A stretch of 64,000 nt of DNA from RUG708 sp050946535. Its GTDB lineage: Bacteria > Bacillota > Clostridia > Peptostreptococcales > Anaerovoracaceae. The DNA is taken from positions 1 through 64,000 of the forward strand of contig JBMNUZ010000010.1 in NCBI GenBank assembly GCA_050946535.1, in the 5' to 3' direction. Position numbers and translations under genes: made by a program. This document shows positions 34,495 through 42,364 of the stretch, one piece after another. The notes beneath the pieces were generated by a model that ran no database searches, was not told the DNA's origin, and saw only the letters and a list, made by a program, of their open reading frames with translations. Each line of letters opens with the position of its first letter. Within the stretch, counting starts at the first letter, position 1.

Positions 34495-34593
34495 TCCTAT
34501 TTCCCGTTTCCCGTTCCCGTTTCCCGATTTTTCTATTTCCCGGTTTTCTATTTCCCGGTTTTCTATTTCCCGGTTTTCTATTTCCCGGTTTTT
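34495..34593. repeat. 15-bp tandem repeats at the 3' end of the DUF1015 gene
   Basis: Four head-to-tail copies of TATTTCCCGGTTTTC (34534-34593, the last with one change) are preceded by shorter CCCGTTTCCCG variants. The array starts three bases beyond the minus-strand stop codon of the DUF1015 gene. Read on without the stop it would encode repeated GNRKP. Confidence 0.9.
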
Positions 34594-34596
34594 CTG

Positions 34597-35838
34597 TTAT
34601 CCGATGCGGTGGACGAGCCATCCGCTTCCGATCTTCGGTTCGAACCATGTGGATTTAGGGGGCATGATCATGCCGCTGTCGGCGACGTTTATGATCTCTC
34701 CGACGGTGACAGGGCAGAGCTCGAAGGCGGCTGCCATTCCTGAGTCTACGGCGTCCGCAAGTTTCTGATGATCGCCGATGCCTCCCGAAAATACCAGCCT
34801 TTCGTCCTTTCTTGGATCTTTGATGCCGAGCACAGGCGAGAATACGTACTCTTGGAGCAAGTATACGTCCAGACTCTTTACGGGATCTTCCTCGTCGATC
34901 AGGCTGCTTTTGAATGCGGCGCTGTACCAGGATCCGCCTGTATATACGTAGACGGTGTGGCGCTCGGCCGGACCGCGTCCTGGGTCTTCGATCTTTTTTA
35001 TCTCGGCGGCGCTTTCCATCTTTTTAATAAAAGCTTCAGGCGCCATTCCATTGAGTGTTGTCACGATTCTGTTGTACGGAAGGACGCAGAGATCGTCTTC
35101 AGGAAATGCGATTGCGAGAAATCTGTTGTACTCTCTGTCGGCCGAAGGATCAGGATCTTCTGCACGTAGTTTCATTCCCACGTGTACTGCCGAGGCTGTC
35201 CTGTGGTGGCCGTCCGCGATGTACATGGATGGAATTCCGGCAAAAATTTCTGTAATTCTGCCGATCGTATTTTCGTCTCTTACGACCCAGAGCCTGTGAA
35301 TCACGCCATCGTCATCGGTGGCTTCATAGTCGGGCTCGCAATTTTCTGTGATCTTCTTCGTGATTTCATTTATTCCGGCATCGCCGCGGTAGGTGAGGAA
35401 GATCGGCTCTGTGTCCGCCATGCATGCGGAAAAATGCTTTATACGGTCGGTTTCCTTCTCGATGGTAGTGACTTCGTGTTTCCTGATCACGCCGTTTTCG
35501 TAGTCGTCGATCGAAGCGCACCCGGCTATCCCTGTCTGCGTTCTTCCCATGAACGTTTCGCTGTATATGTAGAAATGCGGATCGCCGTCCTCGATATAGA
35601 TGCCTTTTTTCAAAAGGGCTTCGAGATTTTTCCTCGACTGCTCGTAGACGGCGTCGCTGTAGGCGTCGTCAGGATCGAAAGCCGCGTCGGCTCTTATTAC
35701 ATTCATGAAACTTGCCGGATTTCCGGAAATGATCCTGATGGCCTCGTCGCGGCTGACTACATCGTAAGGAGGGCAAAGAGCGTCCTGGGCGTAGCGCGCA
35801 TCAGGTCTCACTGCCGCAAATGGTCTGAATACTGCCAT
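34597..35838 (-). CDS. DUF1015-family protein
   Basis: 413 residues. The N-terminus FRPFAAVRPDARYAQDALCP PYDVVSRDEA and the central motif ADGHHRTASA define DUF1015, a ParB/sulfiredoxin-superfamily-related domain often annotated as HTH-containing. Also seen are NPASFMNVIRAD and PYNRIVTTLNG. These proteins are widespread in clostridia, often near serine/hydroxyacid metabolism, but have no proven function. It is monocistronic here. The ribosome site on the minus strand (GGGAGC) is modest. Confidence 0.88.
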   Translation of the reverse strand: MAVFRPFAAVRPDARYAQDALCPPYDVVSRDEAIRIISGNPASFMNVIRADAAFDPDDAYSDAVYEQSRKNLEALLKKGIYIEDGDPHFYIYSETFMGRTQTGIAGCASIDDYENGVIRKHEVTTIEKETDRIKHFSACMADTEPIFLTYRGDAGINEITKKITENCEPDYEATDDDGVIHRLWVVRDENTIGRITEIFAGIPSMYIADGHHRTASAVHVGMKLRAEDPDPSADREYNRFLAIAFPEDDLCVLPYNRIVTTLNGMAPEAFIKKMESAAEIKKIEDPGRGPAERHTVYVYTGGSWYSAAFKSSLIDEEDPVKSLDVYLLQEYVFSPVLGIKDPRKDERLVFSGGIGDHQKLADAVDSGMAAAFELCPVTVGEIINVADSGMIMPPKSTWFEPKIGSGWLVHRIG

Positions 35839-35967
35839 ATTTTACTGCTCCCTTGTAATTTCACTGTTTCCTTCGATATTCCAATGCAGAATATGATAAC
35901 TATTGTAATATAAATCGGGTCTGGTGCGGGATTTTTTCCCGGAAAAATTGTACTTACAGGGAAGACA

Positions 35968-36243
35968 GCGCGAATCCGCCAGTGGCATTACGGCGTAAAT
36001 CCTCCTGTGGCTTATGGATAGAATCCGCCAGTGGCATTATGGCGCGAATCCGGATGTAGCAGATGAGCCGAATCTGCCTGTGGCATTACGGTGTGAATCC
36101 GCCTGTTCTATTACATCATAAATCCGCCCGTGACATTACGCTGCGAATCTGCCGATACGATAGTATAACGGTGCAAATCCGCATCTGGCAGACGATCCGG
36201 ATCTATCGATAACATTACGGCGCGGATCCGCCCGTGGCATTTC
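35968..36243. repeat. ~25-bp degenerate tandem array
   Basis: About eleven units around GCGAATCCGCCNGTGGCATTACG follow with a period near 25 bases (GAATCCGCCAGTGGCATTA, AAATCCTCCTGTGGCTTA, GAATCTGCCTGTGGCATTA, GGATCCGCCCGTGGCAT and others). Divergence between units is high. No spacer/repeat pattern like CRISPR and no ORF. Confidence 0.85.
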
Positions 36244-36257
36244 TTCCTGTAACGTAC

Positions 36258-36283
36258 AAAAAGCAGCCTTTCGACTGCTTTTT
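36258..36283 (-). terminator. Terminator of the HTH-TOBE gene
   Basis: AAAAAGCAG pairs with CTGCTTTTT around CCTTTCGA; T-runs on both strands make it bidirectional, and it lies just after the minus-strand gene. Confidence 0.8.
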
Positions 36284-36306
36284 AAAATTTGACTGAGTAT
36301 TTAATT

Positions 36307-36840
36307 TTATACTACTGTAACGGACATGGCCTTGAATACCGCGTAAACGGTATCGCCGAGCTTGAGATTGAGCTCTCTGACGGCGCGTCTAGTTACGTTT
36401 ACCGTGAGAGGAATACCGATATTGATTATCAGCTTGTAGCCCGTTTCGATTTCCTCCATGCCGGTGATAATGCCCTCGATGTTGTTTCTGGCGCTGCATT
36501 CGAGTATGTTGCGGCTGATAATAATATCTTCAGGCATTATTGAAATCTTCGCCGAACCTTCTATATCTGTCGCAACCACGATTTCAACGTCTTTCGTAGC
36601 TCCGATGACACGTGCGACCTTTTCGCCGTCGTCATCGGTGTAAATCTCTGCTTCGAACGAGTTGTCCGCCTGTTTCGAATGGCTGAGATAAGTCTCGAGC
36701 TGCGAATCGCTGATTCTGAGGCTGCGGCCTATTCTGTGGGCGGGAATTTCACCTCTCTTTATCATTTCATATATTGTATACTTCGAAAGCTTGAGTTTAT
36801 TGGCAATCTCCTCCGGAGTATACAGCACATCTTCCCTCAT
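36307..36840 (-). CDS. Helix-turn-helix regulator with TOBE (oxyanion-binding-like) domain
   Basis: 177 residues with AGAGGTGA upstream. N-terminal excisionase/MerR-like helix-turn-helix (YTPEEIANKLKLSKYTIYEM, then GEIPAHRIGRSLRIS). A middle segment (about 60-105) is followed by a Mop/TOBE domain (ISRNILECSARNNIEGIITG ... INVTRRAVRELNLKLGDTVYAVFKAM-like). Such proteins usually sense molybdate or tungstate and regulate its uptake, but no molybdate transporter is next to it. The gene is flanked by repeats on one side and an AT-rich divergent promoter region on the other. Confidence 0.85.
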   Translation of the reverse strand: MREDVLYTPEEIANKLKLSKYTIYEMIKRGEIPAHRIGRSLRISDSQLETYLSHSKQADNSFEAEIYTDDDGEKVARVIGATKDVEIVVATDIEGSAKISIMPEDIIISRNILECSARNNIEGIITGMEEIETGYKLIINIGIPLTVNVTRRAVRELNLKLGDTVYAVFKAMSVTVV

Positions 36841-37195
36841 TTAATTCACCTCTTGATAATTTCTTGATAAAGTCTGTTATTCCTTTAAATTGTAAGGAAT
36901 ATATATTACATTTATAATAACATATATTGCGCTTAATTGAAATTCATATTGAGGACTATGTAAAATGAAAAAAACAAAATAAATTGCATTAATAAAAATA
37001 AAATTCAAACAAAACCAACATGGAAATAGTATACGATTTGATCGTTTCATAAAATTTTTGATGAAATTTTCACCAAACGTTCACAAAATGATGTAAAAAA
37101 TTATTGAATTATCACTTTTCATGTTTAAAATGAATTATTGTACGGTTTTCCGTATTGGAATAATATTAAATATTTTTGAAGGGCAGGTGTACTTA
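36841..37195. other. AT-rich divergent promoter region
   Basis: 355 bases between the HTH-TOBE gene and the ABC operon, very rich in A/T. It contains the inverted repeat at 36879-36900 and two TTGATAA direct repeats close to the HTH gene start. No ORF with a ribosome site was found before 37196. Confidence 0.5.
36879..36900. promoter_or_regulatory. Inverted repeat upstream of the HTH-TOBE gene
   Basis: ATTCCTT and AAGGAAT are spaced by eight bases, 39 bases above the HTH-TOBE start. It may be an autoregulatory site; this is inferred only from position and symmetry. Confidence 0.35.
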
Positions 37196-38482
37196 ATGAT
37201 CGAGGTTACTAATCTCACAAAAAGGTATGGCGACAACATTGCTGTCGACAACCTCAGCTTCACCGTCGATAAAGGCCAGATCTACGGATTCCTGGGTCCT
37301 AACGGTGCGGGCAAATCCACGACCATGAATATCATCACCGGATATACTGCTGCTTCAGAAGGTACGGTTTTAATTAACGGATACGATATCCTGAAAGAAC
37401 CGCGGGAAGCAAGACAGTGTATAGGGTATCTCCCTGAAGTTCCGCCTCTCTATCAGGATATGACCGTAGGGGAATATCTTCGTTTCGCTGCCGATTTAAA
37501 AGGCATCGAGAAGAGCAAGTGGAAGGATTCGGTTGAGGATGTGGAAAATCTTCTTAAAATCAAGCCTATGGACGGCAGGCTGATTAAGAATCTTTCTAAA
37601 GGATACAGACAGCGTGTCGGATTCGCGATGGCGCTTCTGGGATTCCCGGAGATACTCATACTCGACGAACCTACGGTCGGACTGGATCCGCAGCAGATGA
37701 CAGAGATAAGAAGCCTGATAAAGGAACTCGGCAAGAACCACACCGTGATCCTGAGTTCACACATACTTTCAGAAGTCAGCCTGGTGTGCGATCACATCAT
37801 GATCATCTCCAAGGGCAAGCTGATAGCGAGCGATTCCACGGAGAATCTCATGAAGATGATGCAGCCTGAGACAGTTCTTACCGTTACTGCAATGGCAGAC
37901 AAAGAACAGGTCGGAGATATTCTCGGTGACATAGAAGACGTAACGGTCGAATCGATAGAGGAGACCGAAGACGGCAATACGAGAGCTCAGATCAGATACA
38001 GCTCCGACGCTGACATGAGAAAGCCGATCGCTTCGGCATTTACTGCCGCAGGATGTGCTGTCATCGAAATGAGCACCGAGAAGGCTTCTCTTGAGGAAGT
38101 ATTCCTCGAGCTTACGGCGGACGACGAGAAATCGACGGCTGAGATCGTTGCGAAAAACGACAGTGACGAAGATCTCGAGGATGCTGTAAACGACGTTCTC
38201 AAAGACGGCGGGTACGATGTATCCGAAGTCAGGGAGGACGGGGCCTATGGTCCGGGAGACGATGAGGCGGCTGCCCTTTCTGATTTTGCAGATCAGCTCG
38301 CCGGCGGCACTGAAAACGGCGGTCATGAAGCAGCATTTGAAAATGACAGCGAACCATCAGACGATGATTCAGCCGTAGATTCAGAGGACGTTCCGGAAGA
38401 AAATCCGGACGGCGTTTCCGCCGGAGATTCAGAAGACGTTTCGGAAGAAGATTCAGAAGACGTTTCGGAAAAGGAGAACTGA
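37196..38482 (+). CDS. ABC transporter ATP-binding protein with long acidic tail
   Basis: 428 residues from the ATG at 37196 (AGGTG upstream; an earlier in-frame start lacks support). The ABC domain has Walker A GPNGAGKST (34-42), signature LSKGYRQRVG and Walker B ILILDEPTVGLDPQ. After about residue 300 a tail follows that is very rich in Asp/Glu/Ser, ending in near-identical DSEDVSEE repeats; most homologues stop soon after the ATPase. It overlaps nothing and is two bases from the permease gene. With the next three genes it forms a GldA/GldF/GldG-like exporter of unknown substrate. Confidence 0.92.
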   Translation: MIEVTNLTKRYGDNIAVDNLSFTVDKGQIYGFLGPNGAGKSTTMNIITGYTAASEGTVLINGYDILKEPREARQCIGYLPEVPPLYQDMTVGEYLRFAADLKGIEKSKWKDSVEDVENLLKIKPMDGRLIKNLSKGYRQRVGFAMALLGFPEILILDEPTVGLDPQQMTEIRSLIKELGKNHTVILSSHILSEVSLVCDHIMIISKGKLIASDSTENLMKMMQPETVLTVTAMADKEQVGDILGDIEDVTVESIEETEDGNTRAQIRYSSDADMRKPIASAFTAAGCAVIEMSTEKASLEEVFLELTADDEKSTAEIVAKNDSDEDLEDAVNDVLKDGGYDVSEVREDGAYGPGDDEAAALSDFADQLAGGTENGGHEAAFENDSEPSDDDSAVDSEDVPEENPDGVSAGDSEDVSEEDSEDVSEKEN

Positions 38483-38484
38483 TA

Positions 38485-39348
38485 ATGCAGGCAATATTCA
38501 AGAGAGAATTAAAATCATATTTCAATACGATGATCGGTCCTGTCTTTGTCGCGGTGCTTCTTGCGTTCACATCGATCTTTTTTGTTGCGTATAACCTGGC
38601 TCAGGGTTACCCGTATTTTTCGGCAGCGCTTTCAAATGCAACCGTGATTCTGATGTTCATCGTGCCGGTTCTTACGATGAGGAGCTTTGCAGAGGAAAGA
38701 AAGCTGAAGACGGATCAGCTGCTTCTCACGGCACCTGTTTCTGTTAACCAGATAGTGTTCGGCAAGTTCCTGTCGATGATCGTAGTGCTTGCGATTCCAT
38801 GTATAGTCATGATCGGAGGACCTCTGCTCATCAAGATATACGGAGGCGGAGCACTCGTTTCAGATCTCATAGCGCTGGCAGAATTTTATCTGCTCGGCTC
38901 TGCGTATATTTCCATAGGCATGTTTATCTCATCGCTTACAGAAAGCCAGGTAATAGCAGCGGTAGGTACCATCGCGGTACTCCTGCTCCTTCAGTTGTCT
39001 GACGGAATGTCGAGCATACTTCCTTCGTCATCATTCGGATCATACGTATGCATATTCGTGCTCATCATACTCGCAGTGCTGCTGATCTATTTCCTGACCA
39101 AGAACGTATATATTTCATGCATATCAGGAGTCGCCGGAGTCGCGGTCCTCACGATATTCTACTTCCTCAAGAAGTCGTCGTTCGAGGGACTTATCGGAAC
39201 GATCATATCTTCGCTTTCACTCGCTTCGAGATTCCAGACGATCGCCAGCCAGCAGTTCGATCTGTCGGCGATTGTTTATTACGTATCGATTATTGCGCTT
39301 TTCATTTTCCTGACTGTTCAGTCGATTCAGAAGCGCAGATGGAGCTAA
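38485..39348 (+). CDS. ABC-2 type permease subunit
   Basis: 287 residues with about six membrane helices: FNTMIGPVFVAVLLAFTSIF near 12-32, then VPVLTMRSFAEERK, a cytosolic loop typical of GldF/ABC-2 permeases. It pairs with the ATPase just upstream and the GldG-like protein just downstream. The substrate is unknown; relatives include the Bacteroidetes gliding GldF and the Nos/Nat-type exporters. Confidence 0.9.
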   Translation: MQAIFKRELKSYFNTMIGPVFVAVLLAFTSIFFVAYNLAQGYPYFSAALSNATVILMFIVPVLTMRSFAEERKLKTDQLLLTAPVSVNQIVFGKFLSMIVVLAIPCIVMIGGPLLIKIYGGGALVSDLIALAEFYLLGSAYISIGMFISSLTESQVIAAVGTIAVLLLLQLSDGMSSILPSSSFGSYVCIFVLIILAVLLIYFLTKNVYISCISGVAGVAVLTIFYFLKKSSFEGLIGTIISSLSLASRFQTIASQQFDLSAIVYYVSIIALFIFLTVQSIQKRRWS

Positions 39349-39361
39349 GGGGGTGTCGGAT

Positions 39362-40777
39362 ATGAAGAAACCAGATATTAAGGGCGCGTTCGGCACAAAA
39401 TCCACTCGTTACGGCTCGTACAGCGCGGCGATGATCGCGATCGTAATTGCAGTCGTAGTCGTAGTAAACCTTTTTGCAGCTGCCCTGCCTTCAAAAATAA
39501 AGACTTACGATCTGTCGGAAAACAAGGTTTATTCGATAGGAAACAGTACGAAGAAAATATTGAAAAATCTCGACAGTGATATCACGATCACCGTTCTTTC
39601 GTCCAAGGAGAACGCAGATGAAACGCTGAAGGAACTGCTCGACAAATACGCGGATTACGACCACATCGATGTCGTCTACGAAGATCCGTCCGTAAACGTT
39701 TCGCTCGCCAACGAGTACAGCAGTCTGTCCGAGGGAAGCTTGATAGTTACGTGCGGTGACAGGGAGCAGACCATCGATTCAAGTTCCCTGTACTCCACTG
39801 ATTATTCGAGCGGTTCATATTCGAGCTCGTTTGACGGAGAAGGCCAGATAACGAGTGCTGTACAGTACGTGACGAGCACTGATCTGCCAAAGATGTACAC
39901 AATCACCGGACACGGAGAATCGGAGATGTCGTCTACGGTTTCATCGCTTGTCAAGAAACAGAATATCGAGACAGAAGATCTCAATCTCATGACGAGCGGC
40001 GGAATTCCTGACGATTGTGACGTTCTCTTCATTTACGCTCCGACTTCAGACTACACGGCTGATGAGGCACAGCAGGTCATCGATTATCTCGATAACGGCG
40101 GCAGTGTAGTTATCATGGCCAACTACACTGATGCAGACATGACTAACTTCAAGTCGATCCTCACTGCTTACGGACTCAATCTTGAAGACGGTATAGTCAT
40201 GGAAACTGCTAACCACTATTACCAGTATCCGATGTATGTAATTCCGACGATTGCCGATTCAGACATCACTTCGGATCTGGCAGACGAGAATGCGAACATT
40301 CTGATGCCGGATGCACTCGGCATGACTGAAACCGATGCTTCGGGCGTAACCATAACACCGCTGCTTCAGACTTCTGACGGAGCATATCTCAAGACCGTCA
40401 CAGACGGAAAGATAACTACGACAGAGAAGGAAGACGGTGATACAGTAGGACAGTTCGACGTGGCAGCGCTCGCGGAAAAGGATTCGGGCGACAACACAGG
40501 AAAACTGGTTGTAATCACTGCGTCGTCCCTCATCGATGACAGCGTCACGCAGTCGTTTACACTCGGCAACCTCGACTTCTTTACGAGCTGCCTGTCATAC
40601 CTCACTTCCGATGATGGCAGCGATACTGTTTCGATCAGTTCTAAGAGCTTGTCTCCGACATACATTACAGTAAATGCTCTCCAGTCAGTCATCTGGGGTG
40701 CAGTCACGATAATCATCATTCCTGTAGTGATCATCGTCATAGGACTTGTCGTATGGCTCAGCAGAAGAAAGAAATAA
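39362..40777 (+). CDS. GldG-like ABC transporter-associated extracytoplasmic protein
   Basis: 471 residues from the ATG at 39362, ten bases after AAGGGGG. One membrane helix at about 20-42 and another at about 440-462 frame a large outside domain with the GldG/ABC_transp_aux pattern: KIKTYDLSENKVYSIGNST, then LPKMYTITGHGESEM and LNLMTSGGIPDDCDVLFIYAPTSDYT-like text. It probably works with the upstream permease at the cell surface. The C-terminal tail is WLSRRKK. Function beyond the complex is not known. Confidence 0.88.
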   Translation: MKKPDIKGAFGTKSTRYGSYSAAMIAIVIAVVVVVNLFAAALPSKIKTYDLSENKVYSIGNSTKKILKNLDSDITITVLSSKENADETLKELLDKYADYDHIDVVYEDPSVNVSLANEYSSLSEGSLIVTCGDREQTIDSSSLYSTDYSSGSYSSSFDGEGQITSAVQYVTSTDLPKMYTITGHGESEMSSTVSSLVKKQNIETEDLNLMTSGGIPDDCDVLFIYAPTSDYTADEAQQVIDYLDNGGSVVIMANYTDADMTNFKSILTAYGLNLEDGIVMETANHYYQYPMYVIPTIADSDITSDLADENANILMPDALGMTETDASGVTITPLLQTSDGAYLKTVTDGKITTTEKEDGDTVGQFDVAALAEKDSGDNTGKLVVITASSLIDDSVTQSFTLGNLDFFTSCLSYLTSDDGSDTVSISSKSLSPTYITVNALQSVIWGAVTIIIIPVVIIVIGLVVWLSRRKK

Positions 40778-40783
40778 AATACT

Positions 40784-41389
40784 ATGGAAAAGAAGAAAAA
40801 GAAAATTTCACCGGCTGTCCGGATACTCATAATGCTGGTTATCCTGTTCGTTGCCGTATGCGCATATGCAGGCATCAGGCACTACAACAGCACTCATGAT
40901 GAATCGGACGAGAGCGCGAATCAGACGGAAATCTACACGGTGAACGAGGACGACATCACACAGATGAGCTACACGCTCGACAGTGTAGTCTACACGTACA
41001 CCAGAGAAGACAGCGATTCTGACTGGACATACACAGACGACCCGTCGCTCGCTCTCGATCAGGATACATTCGGCAACATGGTCTCCATGGCCGCTTCGAT
41101 TTCAACAGATCAGATCGTTCAGGAGAATCTGGACAGCAAGGCGGACTACGGACTCGACAATCCTGAATTCACGCTCACCATCACTCTGAAGGACGGAACG
41201 ACGAAGACTCTGTATGTCGGAAGTCTCAATTCGGTAACTTCCATGTATTACGCTTATGTGGACGGAGACGACCGCATATTCACGCTTGCCTCAGACTTCA
41301 TAAGCAGCTTTACGACGCCGGATCAACTCTCGTCGAGCTCGACTTCAGTGGCTCTCGATTCTTCGGCTTCCAGCTACGCAAGCTATTAA
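40784..41389 (+). CDS. DUF4340-domain membrane-anchored protein
   Basis: 201 residues. A membrane helix at about 10-29 precedes an outside DUF4340 domain (VVYTYTREDSDSDWTYTDDP, DYGLDNPEFTLTITLKDG) and a Ser-rich end (SSSSTSVALDSSASSYASY). DUF4340 proteins regularly follow GldG-like genes in this transporter type. It begins six bases after the GldG-like gene and is followed by a strong terminator, closing the four-gene operon. Confidence 0.85.
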   Translation: MEKKKKKISPAVRILIMLVILFVAVCAYAGIRHYNSTHDESDESANQTEIYTVNEDDITQMSYTLDSVVYTYTREDSDSDWTYTDDPSLALDQDTFGNMVSMAASISTDQIVQENLDSKADYGLDNPEFTLTITLKDGTTKTLYVGSLNSVTSMYYAYVDGDDRIFTLASDFISSFTTPDQLSSSSTSVALDSSASSYASY

Positions 41390-41457
41390 TATACAATAAT
41401 AGCTGCGCAGACCGGAAATCAGGGGAATTCCGGAGAATAACACCTGAAAAGATAAGA

Positions 41458-41499
41458 ACCGTGCCTTTCCGTAACGATACGGAAGGGTACGGTTTTTTT
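41458..41499 (+). terminator. Terminator of the ABC-GldG-DUF4340 operon
   Basis: ACCGTGCCTTTCCGT pairs with ACGGAAGGGTACGGT (GU and one mismatch), then a T-run. Confidence 0.9.
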
Positions 41500-41512
41500 A
41501 AGGTCTTTATCC

Positions 41513-41541
41513 TCGACATTGACTGCCAGTTAGTTTATACT
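41513..41541 (+). promoter_or_regulatory. Promoter of the YkgJ-type gene
   Basis: TCGACA at 41513-41518, spacer 17, TATACT at 41536-41541, about 32 bases before the start codon. Confidence 0.5.
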
Positions 41542-41572
41542 GAAAAGATGAAAAAAACAGGAGAAAGGTTTA

Positions 41573-42292
41573 ATGCAGAGTAAATTTGAAAGTCATCATG
41601 TGAAAAATCTGAACCAGAATTTCATTACGCGTGATTCTAAATTTAAATTCAGATGCACTCAGTGCGGAGACTGCTGCCGCAACAAGAAACTCGAGGATAT
41701 GATTCTGCTCACGACGCCGGACTTGTACCGCCTGTGCAGGACTCTCGGCATGGAGACTACGGAAGTAGTAGAGAAATACTGCGATATGGTACCGGGCAAA
41801 GAGTCGATGCTCCCGCTGCTCCTCATGAAGCAGCACCTCGATGGCAGCTGTATTTTCCTTAAAAAGGGCAAATGCACGGTTCACGAAGGAAAGCCTCTGA
41901 TATGTACCATGTATCCGCTCGGCAGAATGTCATTTTTAAATGAAGAAGGTACCGGCTACGAATTCCACTATTTTCTGAAGGATTTCAAAAAAGACGGATG
42001 CCACGCCGAGGAGGACGAGGAATACACCGTCGATCAGTGGATCGCGAGATTCGGAATCGACGAGTTCGACGACTGCATGGAGATATATTCCCGTCTCGGC
42101 GCCGCGTGTTCGAAGATCATGCATGCGCTTGAAACAGACGACCAGAGACGAGAGATGTTCATGACGTCGTTCTTCATGATGTTTCTTAAATATGAAAAGG
42201 ACAAGCCCCTTCTGGAGCAGATGGAGGTAAACCTCGCATATGTCCAGAGCCTTAAACCGGAGCTGTTCTTCAAAAAAACCAAGAAATCGTAA
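41573..42292 (+). CDS. YkgJ-family Cys-cluster (zinc/iron chelating) protein
   Basis: 239 residues with AGGAGAAAGG upstream. The CxxCGxCC cluster CTQCGDCCRNK near 27-37 and the later CIFLKKGKCTVHEGKPLICTMYPLG give the eight-cysteine pattern of the YkgJ (CxxCxxCC) family, proposed to bind zinc or an Fe-S cluster. Function unknown. The C-terminal ~100 residues are helical and not part of the core. It is followed by a hairpin and then the IMP cyclohydrolase gene. Confidence 0.9.
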   Translation: MQSKFESHHVKNLNQNFITRDSKFKFRCTQCGDCCRNKKLEDMILLTTPDLYRLCRTLGMETTEVVEKYCDMVPGKESMLPLLLMKQHLDGSCIFLKKGKCTVHEGKPLICTMYPLGRMSFLNEEGTGYEFHYFLKDFKKDGCHAEEDEEYTVDQWIARFGIDEFDDCMEIYSRLGAACSKIMHALETDDQRREMFMTSFFMMFLKYEKDKPLLEQMEVNLAYVQSLKPELFFKKTKKS

Positions 42293-42296
42293 AGTG

Positions 42297-42315
42297 CCGG
42301 TCCGTAAAGGACCGG
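42297..42315 (+). terminator. Hairpin after the YkgJ-type gene
   Basis: CCGGTCC pairs exactly with GGACCGG around GTAAA. The downstream ATTATTT is a weak T-tract, so termination may be partial. Confidence 0.5.
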
Positions 42316-42364
42316 ATTATTTAAAGATTACATTTTTCTTTGTTATATTCCTGGAGGAGACACA

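Larger units (their letters stand above)
35839..36306. other. Gene-free region between DUF1015 and HTH-TOBE genes
   Basis: 468 bases without a gene. It holds the ~25-bp repeat array (35968-36243) and the hairpin at 36258-36283. The 130 bases next to the DUF1015 start must hold that gene's promoter, which I could not assign clearly. Confidence 0.55.

Noticed and set aside
34395..34658. Plus-strand FPGFLFPGFL-type repeat ORF
   Set aside because: Reading of the 15-bp array; lies behind the cmk terminator with no ribosome site and runs antisense into the DUF1015 gene.
35968..36243. CRISPR array
   Set aside because: Units are back-to-back with a ~25-bp period and strong divergence; there are no constant repeats with unique spacers, and no cas genes.
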